A DNA stretch of 47,050 nt from Desulfovirgula sp. (GTDB lineage: Bacteria; Bacillota; Desulfotomaculia; Desulfotomaculales; Desulfocucumaceae): contig DYET01000124.1 in the NCBI GenBank assembly GCA_020725625.1, forward strand, positions 1 through 47,050, in the 5' to 3' direction. Position 1 is the stretch's first letter; every line of letters starts with the position of its first letter. Positions 32,433 to 40,800 of this stretch are shown one piece after another. The notes beneath the pieces are model-generated. The model did not search any database. It was not told where the DNA came from and saw only the letters and a list, made by a program, of their open reading frames with translations. A program made the position numbers and the translations under genes.

Positions 32433-33338
32433 ATGAACTTAAAACACCTGGAAACCTTCATCACGGTTGCGGAACTGCAGAGTTTCACGGCGGCCGCCCG
32501 GAAACTGTTTATGAGCCAGCCCGCCGTCAGCTTCCAGATTAAATCCCTGGAGGAGGATCTCCAGGTCACCCTGTTCCAGCGGGGAGACAAGAGACTGACC
32601 CTGACCTCCGCCGGAAAGCTTATCTACCCGGAAGCCAAAAAAATGGTCACCAGGTACCAGAAAATAAAGGCCGGGATTGACGACCTGCGGGGCCTGAAAA
32701 CCGGCCACCTGGTGATCGGGGCCAGTACTACCCCCGGGGAATACCTGATTCCGCTGCTGATCGGCGGTTTTCGTAAAAAGTACCCGGGTATCCACGTCAG
32801 TCTCCGGGTGGCGGGAAGCGGCCAGGTATTTCAGTGGCTGAAGGAGAGGGAGGTTGATATCGGCGTAACGGGTTCTGCCGTATCCGGAAACTGGGTGTCC
32901 TGCCGGCCCTGGCTGGAGGACGATCTGGTTTTGATAGCTTCCGCGGATCACCCTTGGACCCGGAAGGACGCCGTCGGGATTGAGGATCTGATGGAGGAGC
33001 CCTTCATCCTCAGGGAACCGGGATCGGGAACCAGGCGTTCCTTTGAGCAGAAGATTAGCCAGGCGGGGCTGGACCCGGCCAGGATCAACCTGTCCATGGA
33101 ACTGGGCAGCACCCGGGCGGTAATCACCGCCGTCCAGGCCGGCCTGGGGGTCAGCGTGGTCTCCGGCTGGGCCGCCCGGGATGCCCTGGAACTGGGTAAA
33201 ATCAGGAGAATTGTCTCTCCTGTGGATATGAAAAGATCACTTTACCTCATTACCGGCCGGCACAGCCTGGATAGTTCAGTATCTGACGAATTCCTGGCCT
33301 TTGTCGGCGATGAAAAAAACTACGGCCGGCTGCTGTAG
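32433..33338 (+). CDS. LysR-family transcriptional regulator
   Basis: The 301-aa protein has an N-terminal winged helix-turn-helix (MNLKHLETFITVAELQSFTA, SQPAVSFQIKSLEEDL) and a periplasmic-binding-like effector domain (about 90-295; VIGASTTPGEYLIPLLIGGF, EREVDIGVTG, AGLGVSVVSGWA). ATG 32433 lies 7 bp after the GH114 stop. It is close to the CysL/YwfK subgroup in look. It is followed in the same direction by a class III CoA-transferase gene, a plausible target. Whether it belongs to the polysaccharide unit or to the CoA-transferase is unclear; the usual divergent arrangement is absent. Confidence 0.9.
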   Translation: MNLKHLETFITVAELQSFTAAARKLFMSQPAVSFQIKSLEEDLQVTLFQRGDKRLTLTSAGKLIYPEAKKMVTRYQKIKAGIDDLRGLKTGHLVIGASTTPGEYLIPLLIGGFRKKYPGIHVSLRVAGSGQVFQWLKEREVDIGVTGSAVSGNWVSCRPWLEDDLVLIASADHPWTRKDAVGIEDLMEEPFILREPGSGTRRSFEQKISQAGLDPARINLSMELGSTRAVITAVQAGLGVSVVSGWAARDALELGKIRRIVSPVDMKRSLYLITGRHSLDSSVSDEFLAFVGDEKNYGRLL

Positions 33339-33413
33339 GGCCCGGGACGAAGGGCCCGAACCGGGGAAACCGGCGGACGGCTGTGCCTGTTTGTCAAGGA
33401 GGGGAAATATAAA

Positions 33414-34571
33414 GTGGGAAAAATGCTGGAAGGGGTCAGAATCCTGGATTTGAGCATGAACCTGCCGGGACCGTACTGCACTATGCTGCTGAGCGACCTG
33501 GGAGCCGACGTAATCAAGATAGAGGAGCCCAGGATCGGAGACCAGGCGAGGGTACTGAACGAGCCCTTTTTCGACCAGTTGAACAGGGGCAAGAGAAGCG
33601 TAAAGCTGAACCTTAAAAACCCGGCGGGGCGGGAGGCCTTCCTGGAGCTCGCCAAACACTCTGACGCCGTGCTGGAAAGTTTCAGACCGGGGGTGGTAAA
33701 GAGGCTGGGGGTCGATTACGAGGCCGTTTCGGCCGTCAACAGGAGGATCGTATACTGTTCAATCAGTGGCTTCGGACAGGACGGGCCCATGAAAGACGTT
33801 CCGTGCCACGACCTGAATATTATCAGCCTGACGGGGATTCAGCACATGACCGGGGTCAGGGGCGGCCCTCCGGTAATGCCGTCGGTCCTGATTGCCGACA
33901 CGGCTACCGGGACGCTGGCCGCACTGGCCATTGTATCCGCCCTGTGGCAGAGAGCCGTAAAGGATCGGGGTCAGTACCTGGATGTTTCTATGTACGATAG
34001 CTGTTTTTCCTGGCAGCACATTCACGCGTCCTTCCTTTTGTCCGGGTATGAGTACGGGGCCGGGGAGGGAATGCTGAGCGGGGCCGCTCCCAGCTACAAT
34101 CTTTACCGGGCTGCTGACGGGAAATACATCAGCATCGGAGCGGTGGAGCCCCATTTCTGGGCCGGGATCTGCAGGGCCCTGAACAAGGATCACCTGATCG
34201 GGAAGCAGTTCGCGTCCGGAGAAGAGGCCGAAGAGGCCAGGAAGGAACTGCAGGAACTTTTTCTGACTAAAACCTCCGACCAGTGGATGGAGATTTTGGG
34301 GCCGCCGGGCCTGTGCGTGGCCCCTGTCCTGACGTTAAGGGAGTCCCTGGATCATCCCCAGGCCAGGCACAGAAACGTCCTTGTCTCCACCGAGGTAAAC
34401 GGGGCCGTTCTTTCACAGCTGAACTGCCCCATCAAGGGAACCGGCCTCCAACAGCCCGAGGCCCGGAAAGGTCCGGTGCTGGGCGGTCACAATTCCGAGG
34501 TGTTCAGGGAAATCGGCATGAGCCCCGAAGAAATCCAGGGACTTGAGCAGAGGGGCGCCTTCAGCCCTTGA
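33414..34571 (+). CDS. Class III (CaiB/BaiF) CoA-transferase
   Basis: The 385-aa protein carries the family start LEGVRILDLSMNLPGPYCTMLLSDLGADVIKIE, the catalytic Asp162 in VLIADTATGT, and a C-terminal GPPGLCVAPVLTL with LGGHNSEVFREIG. Class III enzymes shift CoA between two carboxylic acids through an aspartyl-CoA thioester in the cytosol. The acid substrate is not predictable. The start is GTG 33414 behind AAGGAGG (10-nt spacing); an ATG three codons later is possible. The LysR gene precedes it by 75 bp. Confidence 0.9.
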   Translation: MGKMLEGVRILDLSMNLPGPYCTMLLSDLGADVIKIEEPRIGDQARVLNEPFFDQLNRGKRSVKLNLKNPAGREAFLELAKHSDAVLESFRPGVVKRLGVDYEAVSAVNRRIVYCSISGFGQDGPMKDVPCHDLNIISLTGIQHMTGVRGGPPVMPSVLIADTATGTLAALAIVSALWQRAVKDRGQYLDVSMYDSCFSWQHIHASFLLSGYEYGAGEGMLSGAAPSYNLYRAADGKYISIGAVEPHFWAGICRALNKDHLIGKQFASGEEAEEARKELQELFLTKTSDQWMEILGPPGLCVAPVLTLRESLDHPQARHRNVLVSTEVNGAVLSQLNCPIKGTGLQQPEARKGPVLGGHNSEVFREIGMSPEEIQGLEQRGAFSP

Positions 34572-34619
34572 TTCGGGAAACAGAGGGTTTTGTTTGACGA
34601 AATTTTTTATATAGAAAAC

Positions 34620-34646
34620 AAAGGATTTATATCAATAATAAAGAAA
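34620..34646 (+). promoter_or_regulatory. Possible SigH-type promoter of the kinase gene
   Basis: AAAGGATTT (34620-34628) matches the SigH -35 pattern RnAGGAWWW, and AAAGAAA (34640-34646) fits RnnGAAW, with an 11-bp gap. It lies about 50 bp before the kinase start in AT-rich sequence. SigH control of sporulation kinases is known in Bacillus; here it is inference. Confidence 0.35.
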
Positions 34647-34693
34647 AATTTATATATGTTAACCTGCAAAAAAGTTGTTGCGGGGTTGTTCTG

Positions 34694-36538
34694 GTGGATG
34701 GCTTTAAACGCTTTTTGGTAAAGGTATTTGATTCACTTGAAATACCCTTTTTTATAGTATCCTACCCAGATCTGCGCTTTGTAGTCTCAAACCGGGCAAA
34801 TAACGGGTCGTTTTTTTCCATGCTGCCGGGCAGGGGAATTCCACCGGAGGAAGTGACAGGAAAGGCCTTTGATGAAGTTTTTTCGCCCTCCGAGGCAACT
34901 TCGGCCCTAAGGGATGTCCTGGACAGGGCGGGCCGTGAAAAGAGGGTGGTGAGGCTGGACGACCTGCCGGTGCCCTGCGCGCGGGATGTGGCCAAGATCT
35001 TCAATATTGTTTGTTTTCCGTTTACTGATGACGGCCGGGAGGCAAAGGAGTATGTAGCCGGGTCAGCCAGAGACATGACCTATCCTCATAAAATAGCAGA
35101 ACTGGAAAAGTTGATCTCCTGGTTTAAAGAGACTCTGGAAAAAAAGGAGTCTTTGCTGTCCATCTTAAACATTTTGCCCTTAGGAGTTGTTCTTTCTTCC
35201 AATGACGGGGTTGTAAGGTACGTAAACGAAAGTTTATACTGGCTGACGGGTTATGAAAAACAGGAACTTTTAGGATTGAGCCGGGACGGGGCCGAGAAAG
35301 TCCTGTTCGGGTGTGATCACGCCGTCGAATCCGAAGACAACACCTGCCTGATAACAAAATTTAATGAGTCAAAGCCGGTTGAAATTTACCGCGTGCCGTT
35401 GGTCAGGATGGGACTGGTGTACGGCACGGTTACGCTGATCAGGGAAAAAACCGCCGAACATGAGCTTCAGGCGATCAAGAGGACTCTTAAGGCGGTTTTG
35501 GACAGTGTTTTGTCGACAGTGATTATCGCCGACAGAGACCAGAATATACTTGCCTGCAGCAAGGCAGGCCTGGAAATATTCGAGCTGAACGAGGAAGAGG
35601 TAACGGGCCGGTCCCTTTTACACCTGTTTGACCTGTTGAAGGTACAGAGCAGGGAACTCTCCTACCAGACGGTAAACGGGAAACAATATGTAGACAAGAT
35701 TCAGGCAACGATAACCACGAGATCCCAGAAGTGCAAGACCGTTTTGTTCAGCAACACGCCCATTTTCGGCCGCGGCGGAGAATTCATCGGTATGGTCTCG
35801 GTGGGTTCGGAGATAACGACGTTTATTGAAAAGCAGGAAAAAATTATCGAGAATGAAAGGATGGCCGTTATCGGGCAGCTGACCACCAGTATCGCCCACG
35901 AAATCAAAAACCCGCTGACGGTAATTTCGGGGTTTGCCGAGGTGACCAAAAGCAAGATCCAGAAAATCAGCGGAAACGAGAGCCTGAAAGAGTCGATGCT
36001 TTACTATCAGCAGGAAATTATTGACAACAGCCGCAATATGAACAGGCTCATTGTCGACCTCCTGCAACTGGCCAGGCCGAAGAGATCGGAAAAGGTAAAA
36101 ATAAATCTGTCAGGCACTCTGGATAAAATTTGCAACACCATAACCCCGTACGCACTTCAGAGGAACGTCACCCTGGTCAAAAACCTTGCGCCCTCCAACC
36201 TCGAGATGGCCGTGGACCCGGTGCAGATTGGGCAGGTCCTCCTCAACCTGTGCAACAACGCCATCCAGGCCATGGAGGACGGCGGGACCCTCAGCGTAAC
36301 CACCGAGTGCAGCGACGGGCACTTCATAATTCAGGTTTCCGACACCGGCTACGGGATCAAGCCGGAAGACCTCGGCAAGTTGGGAACACCCTTCTTCACC
36401 ACCAAGGCAGAAGGGACCGGCCTGGGCTTGAGTGTAAGCTACAGCATAATCAGGGACTACGGAGGGAAGATAGAGGTGGATAGCGAGGTAGGCAGGGGGT
36501 CCACCTTCAAGGTTTTTCTCCCCCTGGAAAAGAACTGA
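34694..36538 (+). CDS. Multi-PAS sensor histidine kinase (sporulation kinase type)
   Basis: The 614-aa protein has a first PAS-like region (about 10-125), a coiled coil (about 130-155), a PAS domain (about 160-255), a third PAS (about 265-380), and a HisKA domain with His402 in TTSIAHEIKNPLT. The ATPase domain follows (NLCNNAIQAMEDGG, VSDTGYGIKPEDL, GTGLGLSVSYSII). No membrane span is seen, so it is cytosolic. The architecture is like KinA/KinE-type kinases that feed the Spo0A phosphorelay; no response regulator lies nearby, which fits an orphan kinase. The start is GTG 34694, preceded by a poor ribosome site. A SigH-like promoter lies about 50 bp upstream. Confidence 0.9.
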   Translation: MDGFKRFLVKVFDSLEIPFFIVSYPDLRFVVSNRANNGSFFSMLPGRGIPPEEVTGKAFDEVFSPSEATSALRDVLDRAGREKRVVRLDDLPVPCARDVAKIFNIVCFPFTDDGREAKEYVAGSARDMTYPHKIAELEKLISWFKETLEKKESLLSILNILPLGVVLSSNDGVVRYVNESLYWLTGYEKQELLGLSRDGAEKVLFGCDHAVESEDNTCLITKFNESKPVEIYRVPLVRMGLVYGTVTLIREKTAEHELQAIKRTLKAVLDSVLSTVIIADRDQNILACSKAGLEIFELNEEEVTGRSLLHLFDLLKVQSRELSYQTVNGKQYVDKIQATITTRSQKCKTVLFSNTPIFGRGGEFIGMVSVGSEITTFIEKQEKIIENERMAVIGQLTTSIAHEIKNPLTVISGFAEVTKSKIQKISGNESLKESMLYYQQEIIDNSRNMNRLIVDLLQLARPKRSEKVKINLSGTLDKICNTITPYALQRNVTLVKNLAPSNLEMAVDPVQIGQVLLNLCNNAIQAMEDGGTLSVTTECSDGHFIIQVSDTGYGIKPEDLGKLGTPFFTTKAEGTGLGLSVSYSIIRDYGGKIEVDSEVGRGSTFKVFLPLEKN

Positions 36539-36539
36539 T

Positions 36540-36558
36540 AAAAAAGGCCCTCCGGGCC
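36540..36558 (-). terminator. Intrinsic terminator of the minus-strand cyclase gene
   Basis: On the minus strand GGCCC and GGGCC (36546-36558) form a 5-bp stem with a 3-nt loop followed at once by six T (complement of 36540-36545). A longer pairing of GCCCTCCG (36547-36554) with CGGAGGGC (36613-36620) is also possible. Confidence 0.65.
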
Positions 36559-36669
36559 GGCTTAAATCCAGAATCAGAATGCTTTCAGCCTTTCATACAA
36601 GCCTTTCCCCCGCGGAGGGCAATTTGGAAGGCCTTTTAAGAAGGCGTTTGTAAGTTTGCCTTAGCACTG

Positions 36670-37446
36670 TCAGTCAATGATGGCCACCGCCCGGACCCAG
36701 CCTGCGCTGGCCCTTTTAATTTTTACCGGGAAGCAGGCCACCTTGAACCCGGTGGAAGGCAGCTGATCCAGGTTGGTCAGTTTCTCCAGGTGGCAATACC
36801 CCCTTTTTATGCCGGCGAAGTGGCCTTCCCAGATGATGGAGGGGTCCTTTGTTCTCTGAAATTCCCCGGCGATTATGGGAAGCGGCCGGTCCCAGCTCCA
36901 GGCGTCGGTGCCGGTAATTCTGACCCCCTGATTTAAAAGCCACAGCGTGGCCTCCTGTCCCATGCCGCATCCTTTGACCAGGTATTCCGGCTTGCCCCAG
37001 TATTTGGACGCCCCGGTGCGGACCAAGACAATGTCCAGGGGCTTAATCTTGCAGCCTATTTTGGCTACGGCTTCCTCCAGGTCGGCGGCCTTTACCAGGT
37101 AGCCGTCCGGTTTATGGCTCAGGTCCAGCATGACACCGTCACTGAAACACCACTCCAGCGGGATTTCGTCTATGGTGAGTGCCTTGGTGTCATCCCCATC
37201 CATGGTGGGGTGATAGTGCCATGGGGCATCCAGGTGGGTGCCGCTGTGTGTGGTCAATTTAACGAATTCTATAGTCCAGCCCAGCCCTTTGGGTAAATCT
37301 TTGTCAGTGGATCCCGGAAAAAAAGTCTTCATGTTTTCCGCACCTTTGATGTGATCCCAATAATCGATTTCCGGTATCATCATGGGCGGGTCGCTAGGCA
37401 GGCCGTTTTCAACAGCCACTGACAGGTCGATAATCTTCCTGGCCAT
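36670..37446 (-). CDS. Cyclase / kynurenine-formamidase-like metal-dependent hydrolase
   Basis: The 258-aa protein has the family pattern IIDLSVAVENGLPSDPP near the N-terminus, the metal-binding THSGTHLDAPWHYH (HxGTHxDxPxH) at about residues 65-80, and WNxxV-like later motifs (GTDAWSWDRP). Members hydrolyse formyl-kynurenine or cyclic amides/imides; the real substrate is unknown. ATG 37446 (MARK) is 12 nt after AGGAGGT; an upstream in-frame TTG directly abuts that site and is unlikely. The gene has a sigma-A-like promoter with a nearby inverted repeat, a 5' leader of about 200 nt and its own terminator. Confidence 0.85.
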   Translation of the reverse strand: MARKIIDLSVAVENGLPSDPPMMIPEIDYWDHIKGAENMKTFFPGSTDKDLPKGLGWTIEFVKLTTHSGTHLDAPWHYHPTMDGDDTKALTIDEIPLEWCFSDGVMLDLSHKPDGYLVKAADLEEAVAKIGCKIKPLDIVLVRTGASKYWGKPEYLVKGCGMGQEATLWLLNQGVRITGTDAWSWDRPLPIIAGEFQRTKDPSIIWEGHFAGIKRGYCHLEKLTNLDQLPSTGFKVACFPVKIKRASAGWVRAVAIID

Positions 37447-37633
37447 TACTTTGAACAACCTCCTATCTCACTTGTTCAGAGTATTTCTGCAACACCTGCC
37501 GGCCCTTGTCGGTCAATAGCAGGATCCTCCGCTACTTTTTACCTGTCCGTTACTTTTAAGGCGCCTGTCATCATATACAGCCGATCTCACCTCCCTGGAC
37601 AGGAGTTTTGCTATTCCCGGCCGCAGTGCTCTT

Positions 37634-37649
37634 TACTACCACGGTAGTA
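37634..37649. promoter_or_regulatory. Inverted repeat, possible operator for the cyclase gene
   Basis: TACTACC and GGTAGTA flank an AC spacer. On the minus strand the site lies about 12 bp downstream of the predicted -10, where a repressor would block transcription. Confidence 0.35.
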
Positions 37650-37661
37650 TAATCTAAATAT

Positions 37662-37690
37662 AATGTATATTCTGACATAGCCGGTGTCAA
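37662..37690 (-). promoter_or_regulatory. Putative sigma-A promoter of the cyclase gene
   Basis: On the minus strand TTGACA (complement of 37685-37690) and TACATT (complement of 37662-37667) are 17 bp apart. The -35 overlaps the stop codon of ylbJ, so the downstream gene would be transcribed independently as well as by read-through. Confidence 0.5.
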
Positions 37691-38997
37691 TAAATATAAA
37701 TTTTTATTTTCTTTACTGTAATGAAAATTAATGAAAGAATAATTAGAATCAGCAGGGTCAGCAGCATCAGGATGCCTGAGAACTGCAGGCTGGCCAGAAA
37801 AGGCGGGGTTTTTTGCATTCTTTCCAGGGTGGCCATGGCCGGGACGGCCAAACTTGAAGCCAGCGGCACGGCCGGGCCGAACAAAACGACAGTATAAAGG
37901 GCGGCGAGAGAGGCATGGGCTATCCTGGCGCAGACGAAGGGAAACATCCGGATGTCGGTTTCGCTGATCAGGCCGGCCACCTGGGCGTGTACGGAAAGGC
38001 CGCTCCAGGCCAGGATTATTCCCACTGCGGCCACCTGCTGGATGAGGGGGGCCTCCGACTCGCTGGCCATCTTGCACCCGATGGTGATTTCAAAAAAGCC
38101 GCTGGCCAGGGCCGGCATCACTTCCGGTGAAAATCCCAGCGGCAGGAGGATTAATCCGAACAAATCGGCCAGGCGCCCGATTACCCCGGCCTCGTTCAGC
38201 AAGCGTATAATAACCGCGAACAGGATAATAAACCCGCCGATGTTCAGCAGGCTGTTGATGGAGTTACGGGTGGCGTCGCCGATTATTTTTCCGGGGGGAC
38301 GGTTTTCCTTCCGCCACGCCTCGGTCAGTTCCTCCAGGGCGTGGGCCAGCAGGTTCCGGCCCGGGTTTTCCCCGGTGCAGGACCGTTCCAGGTCGTTCCG
38401 GCCGTAAAAGCGCAGCAAGAGGCCCAGGGTGAGGTTGGCCAGGTAATGGGACCCGGCGATTATCACGGCCAGTTCGGGCCGGCCGAACATCCCTACCGAA
38501 ACCGCCACGATCATGAACAGGGGACCGGAATTACTGGTAAAGGAGATCAGCCTTTCGGCCTCGATTCTTGTGCACAGCCCCTGGGAACGGAGTCGGGCGG
38601 TGACCATGGCCCCGATTGGGTATCCGCTGGTGTAGCCGATGCACAGAACGAAGGATCCGCACCCCGGGACGTTGAAAAGCGGGCGCATTACCGGCTCCAG
38701 CAAGACCCCCATAAACCTTACCAGGCCGAAGCTCATCAGCAGTTCCGAACCGATAAAGAAGGGAAGCAGAGATGGGAACACTATGTTCCACCAAGCCTTA
38801 AGTCCCGTGGTCGCCCCCTCGAAAACCGTCTTTGGCTGCAGTACCATGGCAATGACAAAGACCAGGGCGCAGGTGGTCCAAAAAATCCCTGCGGCCTGGC
38901 CGGAACCGGTTTTGTTCCTGCCCTTCCGCCTGATTGCCCGGAAGAGTCCCAGGGCGGCTGCTGCGGAGAGAATTGCCAAGATGAAAGCCGGAGTCAT
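37687..38997 (-). CDS. ylbJ: Sporulation integral membrane protein YlbJ
   Basis: The 436-aa protein has about 9-10 hydrophobic spans with the YlbJ signatures GLKAWWNIVFPSLLPFFI, GYTSGYPIGA, LISFTSNSGPLF and GFFEITIGCK. YlbJ is a SigE-dependent mother-cell protein needed for spore cortex, of the nucleoside-recognition (Gate) family. The position divergent from ylbN-rpmF matches the conserved ylbJ-ylbN-rpmF neighbourhood of Firmicutes. ATG 38997 has GGGGG 8 nt upstream. No terminator was found before the cyclase promoter. Confidence 0.92.
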   Translation of the reverse strand: MTPAFILAILSAAAALGLFRAIRRKGRNKTGSGQAAGIFWTTCALVFVIAMVLQPKTVFEGATTGLKAWWNIVFPSLLPFFIGSELLMSFGLVRFMGVLLEPVMRPLFNVPGCGSFVLCIGYTSGYPIGAMVTARLRSQGLCTRIEAERLISFTSNSGPLFMIVAVSVGMFGRPELAVIIAGSHYLANLTLGLLLRFYGRNDLERSCTGENPGRNLLAHALEELTEAWRKENRPPGKIIGDATRNSINSLLNIGGFIILFAVIIRLLNEAGVIGRLADLFGLILLPLGFSPEVMPALASGFFEITIGCKMASESEAPLIQQVAAVGIILAWSGLSVHAQVAGLISETDIRMFPFVCARIAHASLAALYTVVLFGPAVPLASSLAVPAMATLERMQKTPPFLASLQFSGILMLLTLLILIILSLIFITVKKIKIYIY

Positions 38998-39113
38998 GGT
39001 ACTGCCCCCGAAGTTTTGGAAAAGTTTTCTTAAATGATTTATACTGGGCCGGTTATCTGTTTAGACCCCCCGTTGTGCCGTAATCTCTGCGCAGACCACA
39101 GGTTGGGAAGTCC

Positions 39114-39143
39114 TTGACAAGGGCGCCGTCCCTTTAATATAAT
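39114..39143 (+). promoter_or_regulatory. Sigma-A promoter of the ylbN-rpmF unit
   Basis: A consensus TTGACA (39114-39119) and consensus TATAAT (39138-39143) with an 18-bp spacer precede the DUF177 gene. Both hexamers are perfect. Confidence 0.85.
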
Positions 39144-39170
39144 TCATTTTGTGATATGGAGAGTGGGCCT

Positions 39171-39689
39171 GTGTACCAGTTGGACGTGTCAGGTATTAAA
39201 AATACGCCCGGTGAGGTCCTGCCTCTGGACGTGGCTGTGCGGATGAATAACTTGCAGACCGACCACGGTGAGCTGTCCTTCAACCGTCCTCTCAGACTGA
39301 AGGCCTCTTTGGCCAATGAAGGCGGGACACTTAGGCTTACCGGCCTTTTGGAGGGAACGGCGGGGATTGCCTGCGGGCGGTGTCTGGACTTGTTTGAACT
39401 GCCGGTAAAGGCCGAGATGGACGAGGTGTATTATAACGAAGCCCAGCAGGATCTTGTGCCCGGAGAGGAGTGGGTGCCTTTCCGGGGGGACAGGCTGGAC
39501 ATAACCCCGGAACTGGTAAAAGCCATACTGTCCAACCTGCCTATGAAGATGCTGTGCCGGGAGGGCTGCCGGGGGCTCTGCCCAAAATGCGGAAATAACC
39601 TCAACCGCACCGGGTGCGGCTGCCCTACGGAGGAAATTGACCCGCGGCTGGAGGTCTTAAGGCGTTTTCTGGAAAAGCAGGACCGGTGA
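39171..39689 (+). CDS. ylbN: DUF177 protein (YceD/YlbN family)
   Basis: The protein (172 aa) begins MYQLDVSGIKN and carries GIACGRCLDLFELPV, DELYYN-like VYYNEAQ, DLVKAIL-like ELVKAILSNLPMKMLC and a Cys-rich tail CREGCRGLCPKCGNNLN..CGC typical of Firmicutes members. The family is almost always next to rpmF and functions in 23S rRNA accumulation in plants and E. coli. GTG 39171 has GGAG at 39157-39160; ATG 39156 would be nearly leaderless given the -10 at 39143. The tail probably binds zinc, as in the L32 partner. Confidence 0.88.
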   Translation: MYQLDVSGIKNTPGEVLPLDVAVRMNNLQTDHGELSFNRPLRLKASLANEGGTLRLTGLLEGTAGIACGRCLDLFELPVKAEMDEVYYNEAQQDLVPGEEWVPFRGDRLDITPELVKAILSNLPMKMLCREGCRGLCPKCGNNLNRTGCGCPTEEIDPRLEVLRRFLEKQDR

Positions 39690-39763
39690 AAAGGCTCAAT
39701 TCGGATCTTAAGCAGGGGAACCGGGAAATTGGGGCTATAAAAACGGTTGGTGTGATTATTGTC

Positions 39764-39796
39764 GGAGACAGGAGGTTTTAATCCCCTTCCTGTTCC
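39764..39796 (+). promoter_or_regulatory. Hairpin in the rpmF leader
   Basis: GGAGACAGGAGG and CCCCTTCCTGTTCC can pair (ACAGGA with TCCTGT, plus GGA with TCC across a bulged G). It is about 25 nt before the L32 start and covers an AGGAGG. It may tune translation or RNA stability. Confidence 0.35.
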
Positions 39797-39819
39797 GGGT
39801 AAAAGGGGGTGCGATTGAA

Positions 39820-40005
39820 GTGGGAGTGCCCAAAAGGAGATTATCCAAGCAGAGAGGCAGGCAGCGCAGGGCGGCCAATTATAACCTGGATGCCCCGAAC
39901 CTGGCAAAATGCCCTCAGTGCCGCGGGCTGACAGTATCCCATACTGTGTGCGGTGTTTGCGGATATTACAAAAACAGGGAAGTTGTGAAGATTAAATCAA
40001 AGTAG
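39820..40005 (+). CDS. rpmF: 50S ribosomal protein L32
   Basis: The 61-aa protein MGVPKRRLSKQRGRQRRA with the zinc-type CPQC...CGVCGYYKNREV tail is L32, of the Cys-containing (C+) form, and full length. GTG 39820 follows AAAAGGGGGTG. A terminator follows the stop. Confidence 0.97.
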   Translation: MGVPKRRLSKQRGRQRRAANYNLDAPNLAKCPQCRGLTVSHTVCGVCGYYKNREVVKIKSK

Positions 40006-40014
40006 TTGCCGGCG

Positions 40015-40050
40015 AAGCCTGCAGGACTAACAACCGCAGGCTTATTGTTT
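40015..40050 (+). terminator. Intrinsic terminator after rpmF
   Basis: AAGCCTGC (40015-40022) pairs with GCAGGCTT (40036-40043), followed by ATTGTTT. It separates the ribosomal unit from the fatty-acid operon. Confidence 0.8.
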
Positions 40051-40146
40051 TATTCCGGGGCGGGACAGGTCCGATCAAGGAGTTTCCCGTTTAAGGCCTG
40101 GTAAAAATTGCATAGCATAAAATTCAGGAAATATACTGTTCTAAGG

Positions 40147-40174
40147 TTGCTTTTTTTTCCAGTCCGGATATAAT
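40147..40174 (+). promoter_or_regulatory. Sigma-A promoter of the fapR operon
   Basis: TTGCTT (40147-40152) and a perfect TATAAT (40169-40174) with a 16-bp spacer; the FapR box begins 6 bp downstream of the -10. Confidence 0.75.
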
Positions 40175-40179
40175 TGAGT

Positions 40180-40196
40180 TTAGTACCTGATACTAA
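40180..40196. promoter_or_regulatory. FapR operator (FapR box)
   Basis: TTAGTACCTGATACTAA matches the known FapR palindrome (TTAGTACCTRgTACTAA-type) in all but the central positions. It overlaps the expected transcription start, so bound FapR would occlude polymerase; malonyl-CoA/malonyl-ACP releases FapR. It implies autoregulation and control of the whole operon. Confidence 0.92.
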
Positions 40197-40221
40197 AATT
40201 TAGGCGTTCGGGTGATAAACA

Positions 40222-40800
40222 ATGCCCAGGAGCAACCTGAACAAGGCCACCAGGCGGCTGTTGATGGAAAAGTATATCAACAGCAACCCCTTCCTGACCG
40301 ACGACGATCTGGCCGAAATCCTGGGAGTGAGCATACAGACCGTTCGCCTGGACAGGTCCGATCTGGGGATCCCGGAGATGAGGTCCCGCATAAAAACCAT
40401 GGCCAGGGGAATTTATGGAAAGGTCAAATCCATGGAGGCGGACGAGCTGACGGGGGAACTGGTAGAACTGGAGGTGGGCCGTTCGGGCATATCGGTGCTG
40501 AACATAACCGACCGGATGACCTTGAAAAAGACGAAAGTAGCCAGGGGATACTACCTCTTTGCCCAGGCCAACTCACTGGCGGTGGCCCTGGTGGATTCCG
40601 AGGTGGCCCTTACCGGCACCTGCAAGATTAGCTTCAAGAGGCCTGTGTTCAGCGGCGAAAAGGTTGTGGCCAGGGCGCGCATGAGCAGGAAAAGCAGGAA
40701 CAGATACATGGTCAGGGTTTCCTCCACGGTCAGGGAAGAACTGGTTTTCAGCGGGAGATTCCTCATATTTGCCATCTCAGAGGAGGTTTGGCGGCGTTGA
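40222..40800 (+). CDS. fapR: Transcription factor FapR, fatty acid and phospholipid regulator
   Basis: The 192-aa protein has an N-terminal HTH (FLTDDDLAEILGVSIQTVRLDR) and a linker helix, then a hotdog-fold effector domain (about 70-190; LNITDRMTLKKTKVARGYYLFAQANSLAVAL) that binds malonyl-CoA. FapR represses fatty-acid and phospholipid genes. ATG 40222 follows GGGTGAT; the stop overlaps the plsX start. It sits first in its own regulated operon, with a FapR box in the promoter. Confidence 0.95.
   Translation: MPRSNLNKATRRLLMEKYINSNPFLTDDDLAEILGVSIQTVRLDRSDLGIPEMRSRIKTMARGIYGKVKSMEADELTGELVELEVGRSGISVLNITDRMTLKKTKVARGYYLFAQANSLAVALVDSEVALTGTCKISFKRPVFSGEKVVARARMSRKSRNRYMVRVSSTVREELVFSGRFLIFAISEEVWRR

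Noticed and set aside
36541-36637. MITE-like element between the kinase and cyclase genes
   Set aside because: AAAAGGCC/GGCCTTTT and GCCCTCCG/CGGAGGGC can be paired, but the arms overlap each other and no target duplication is visible. A simple terminator explains the left part.
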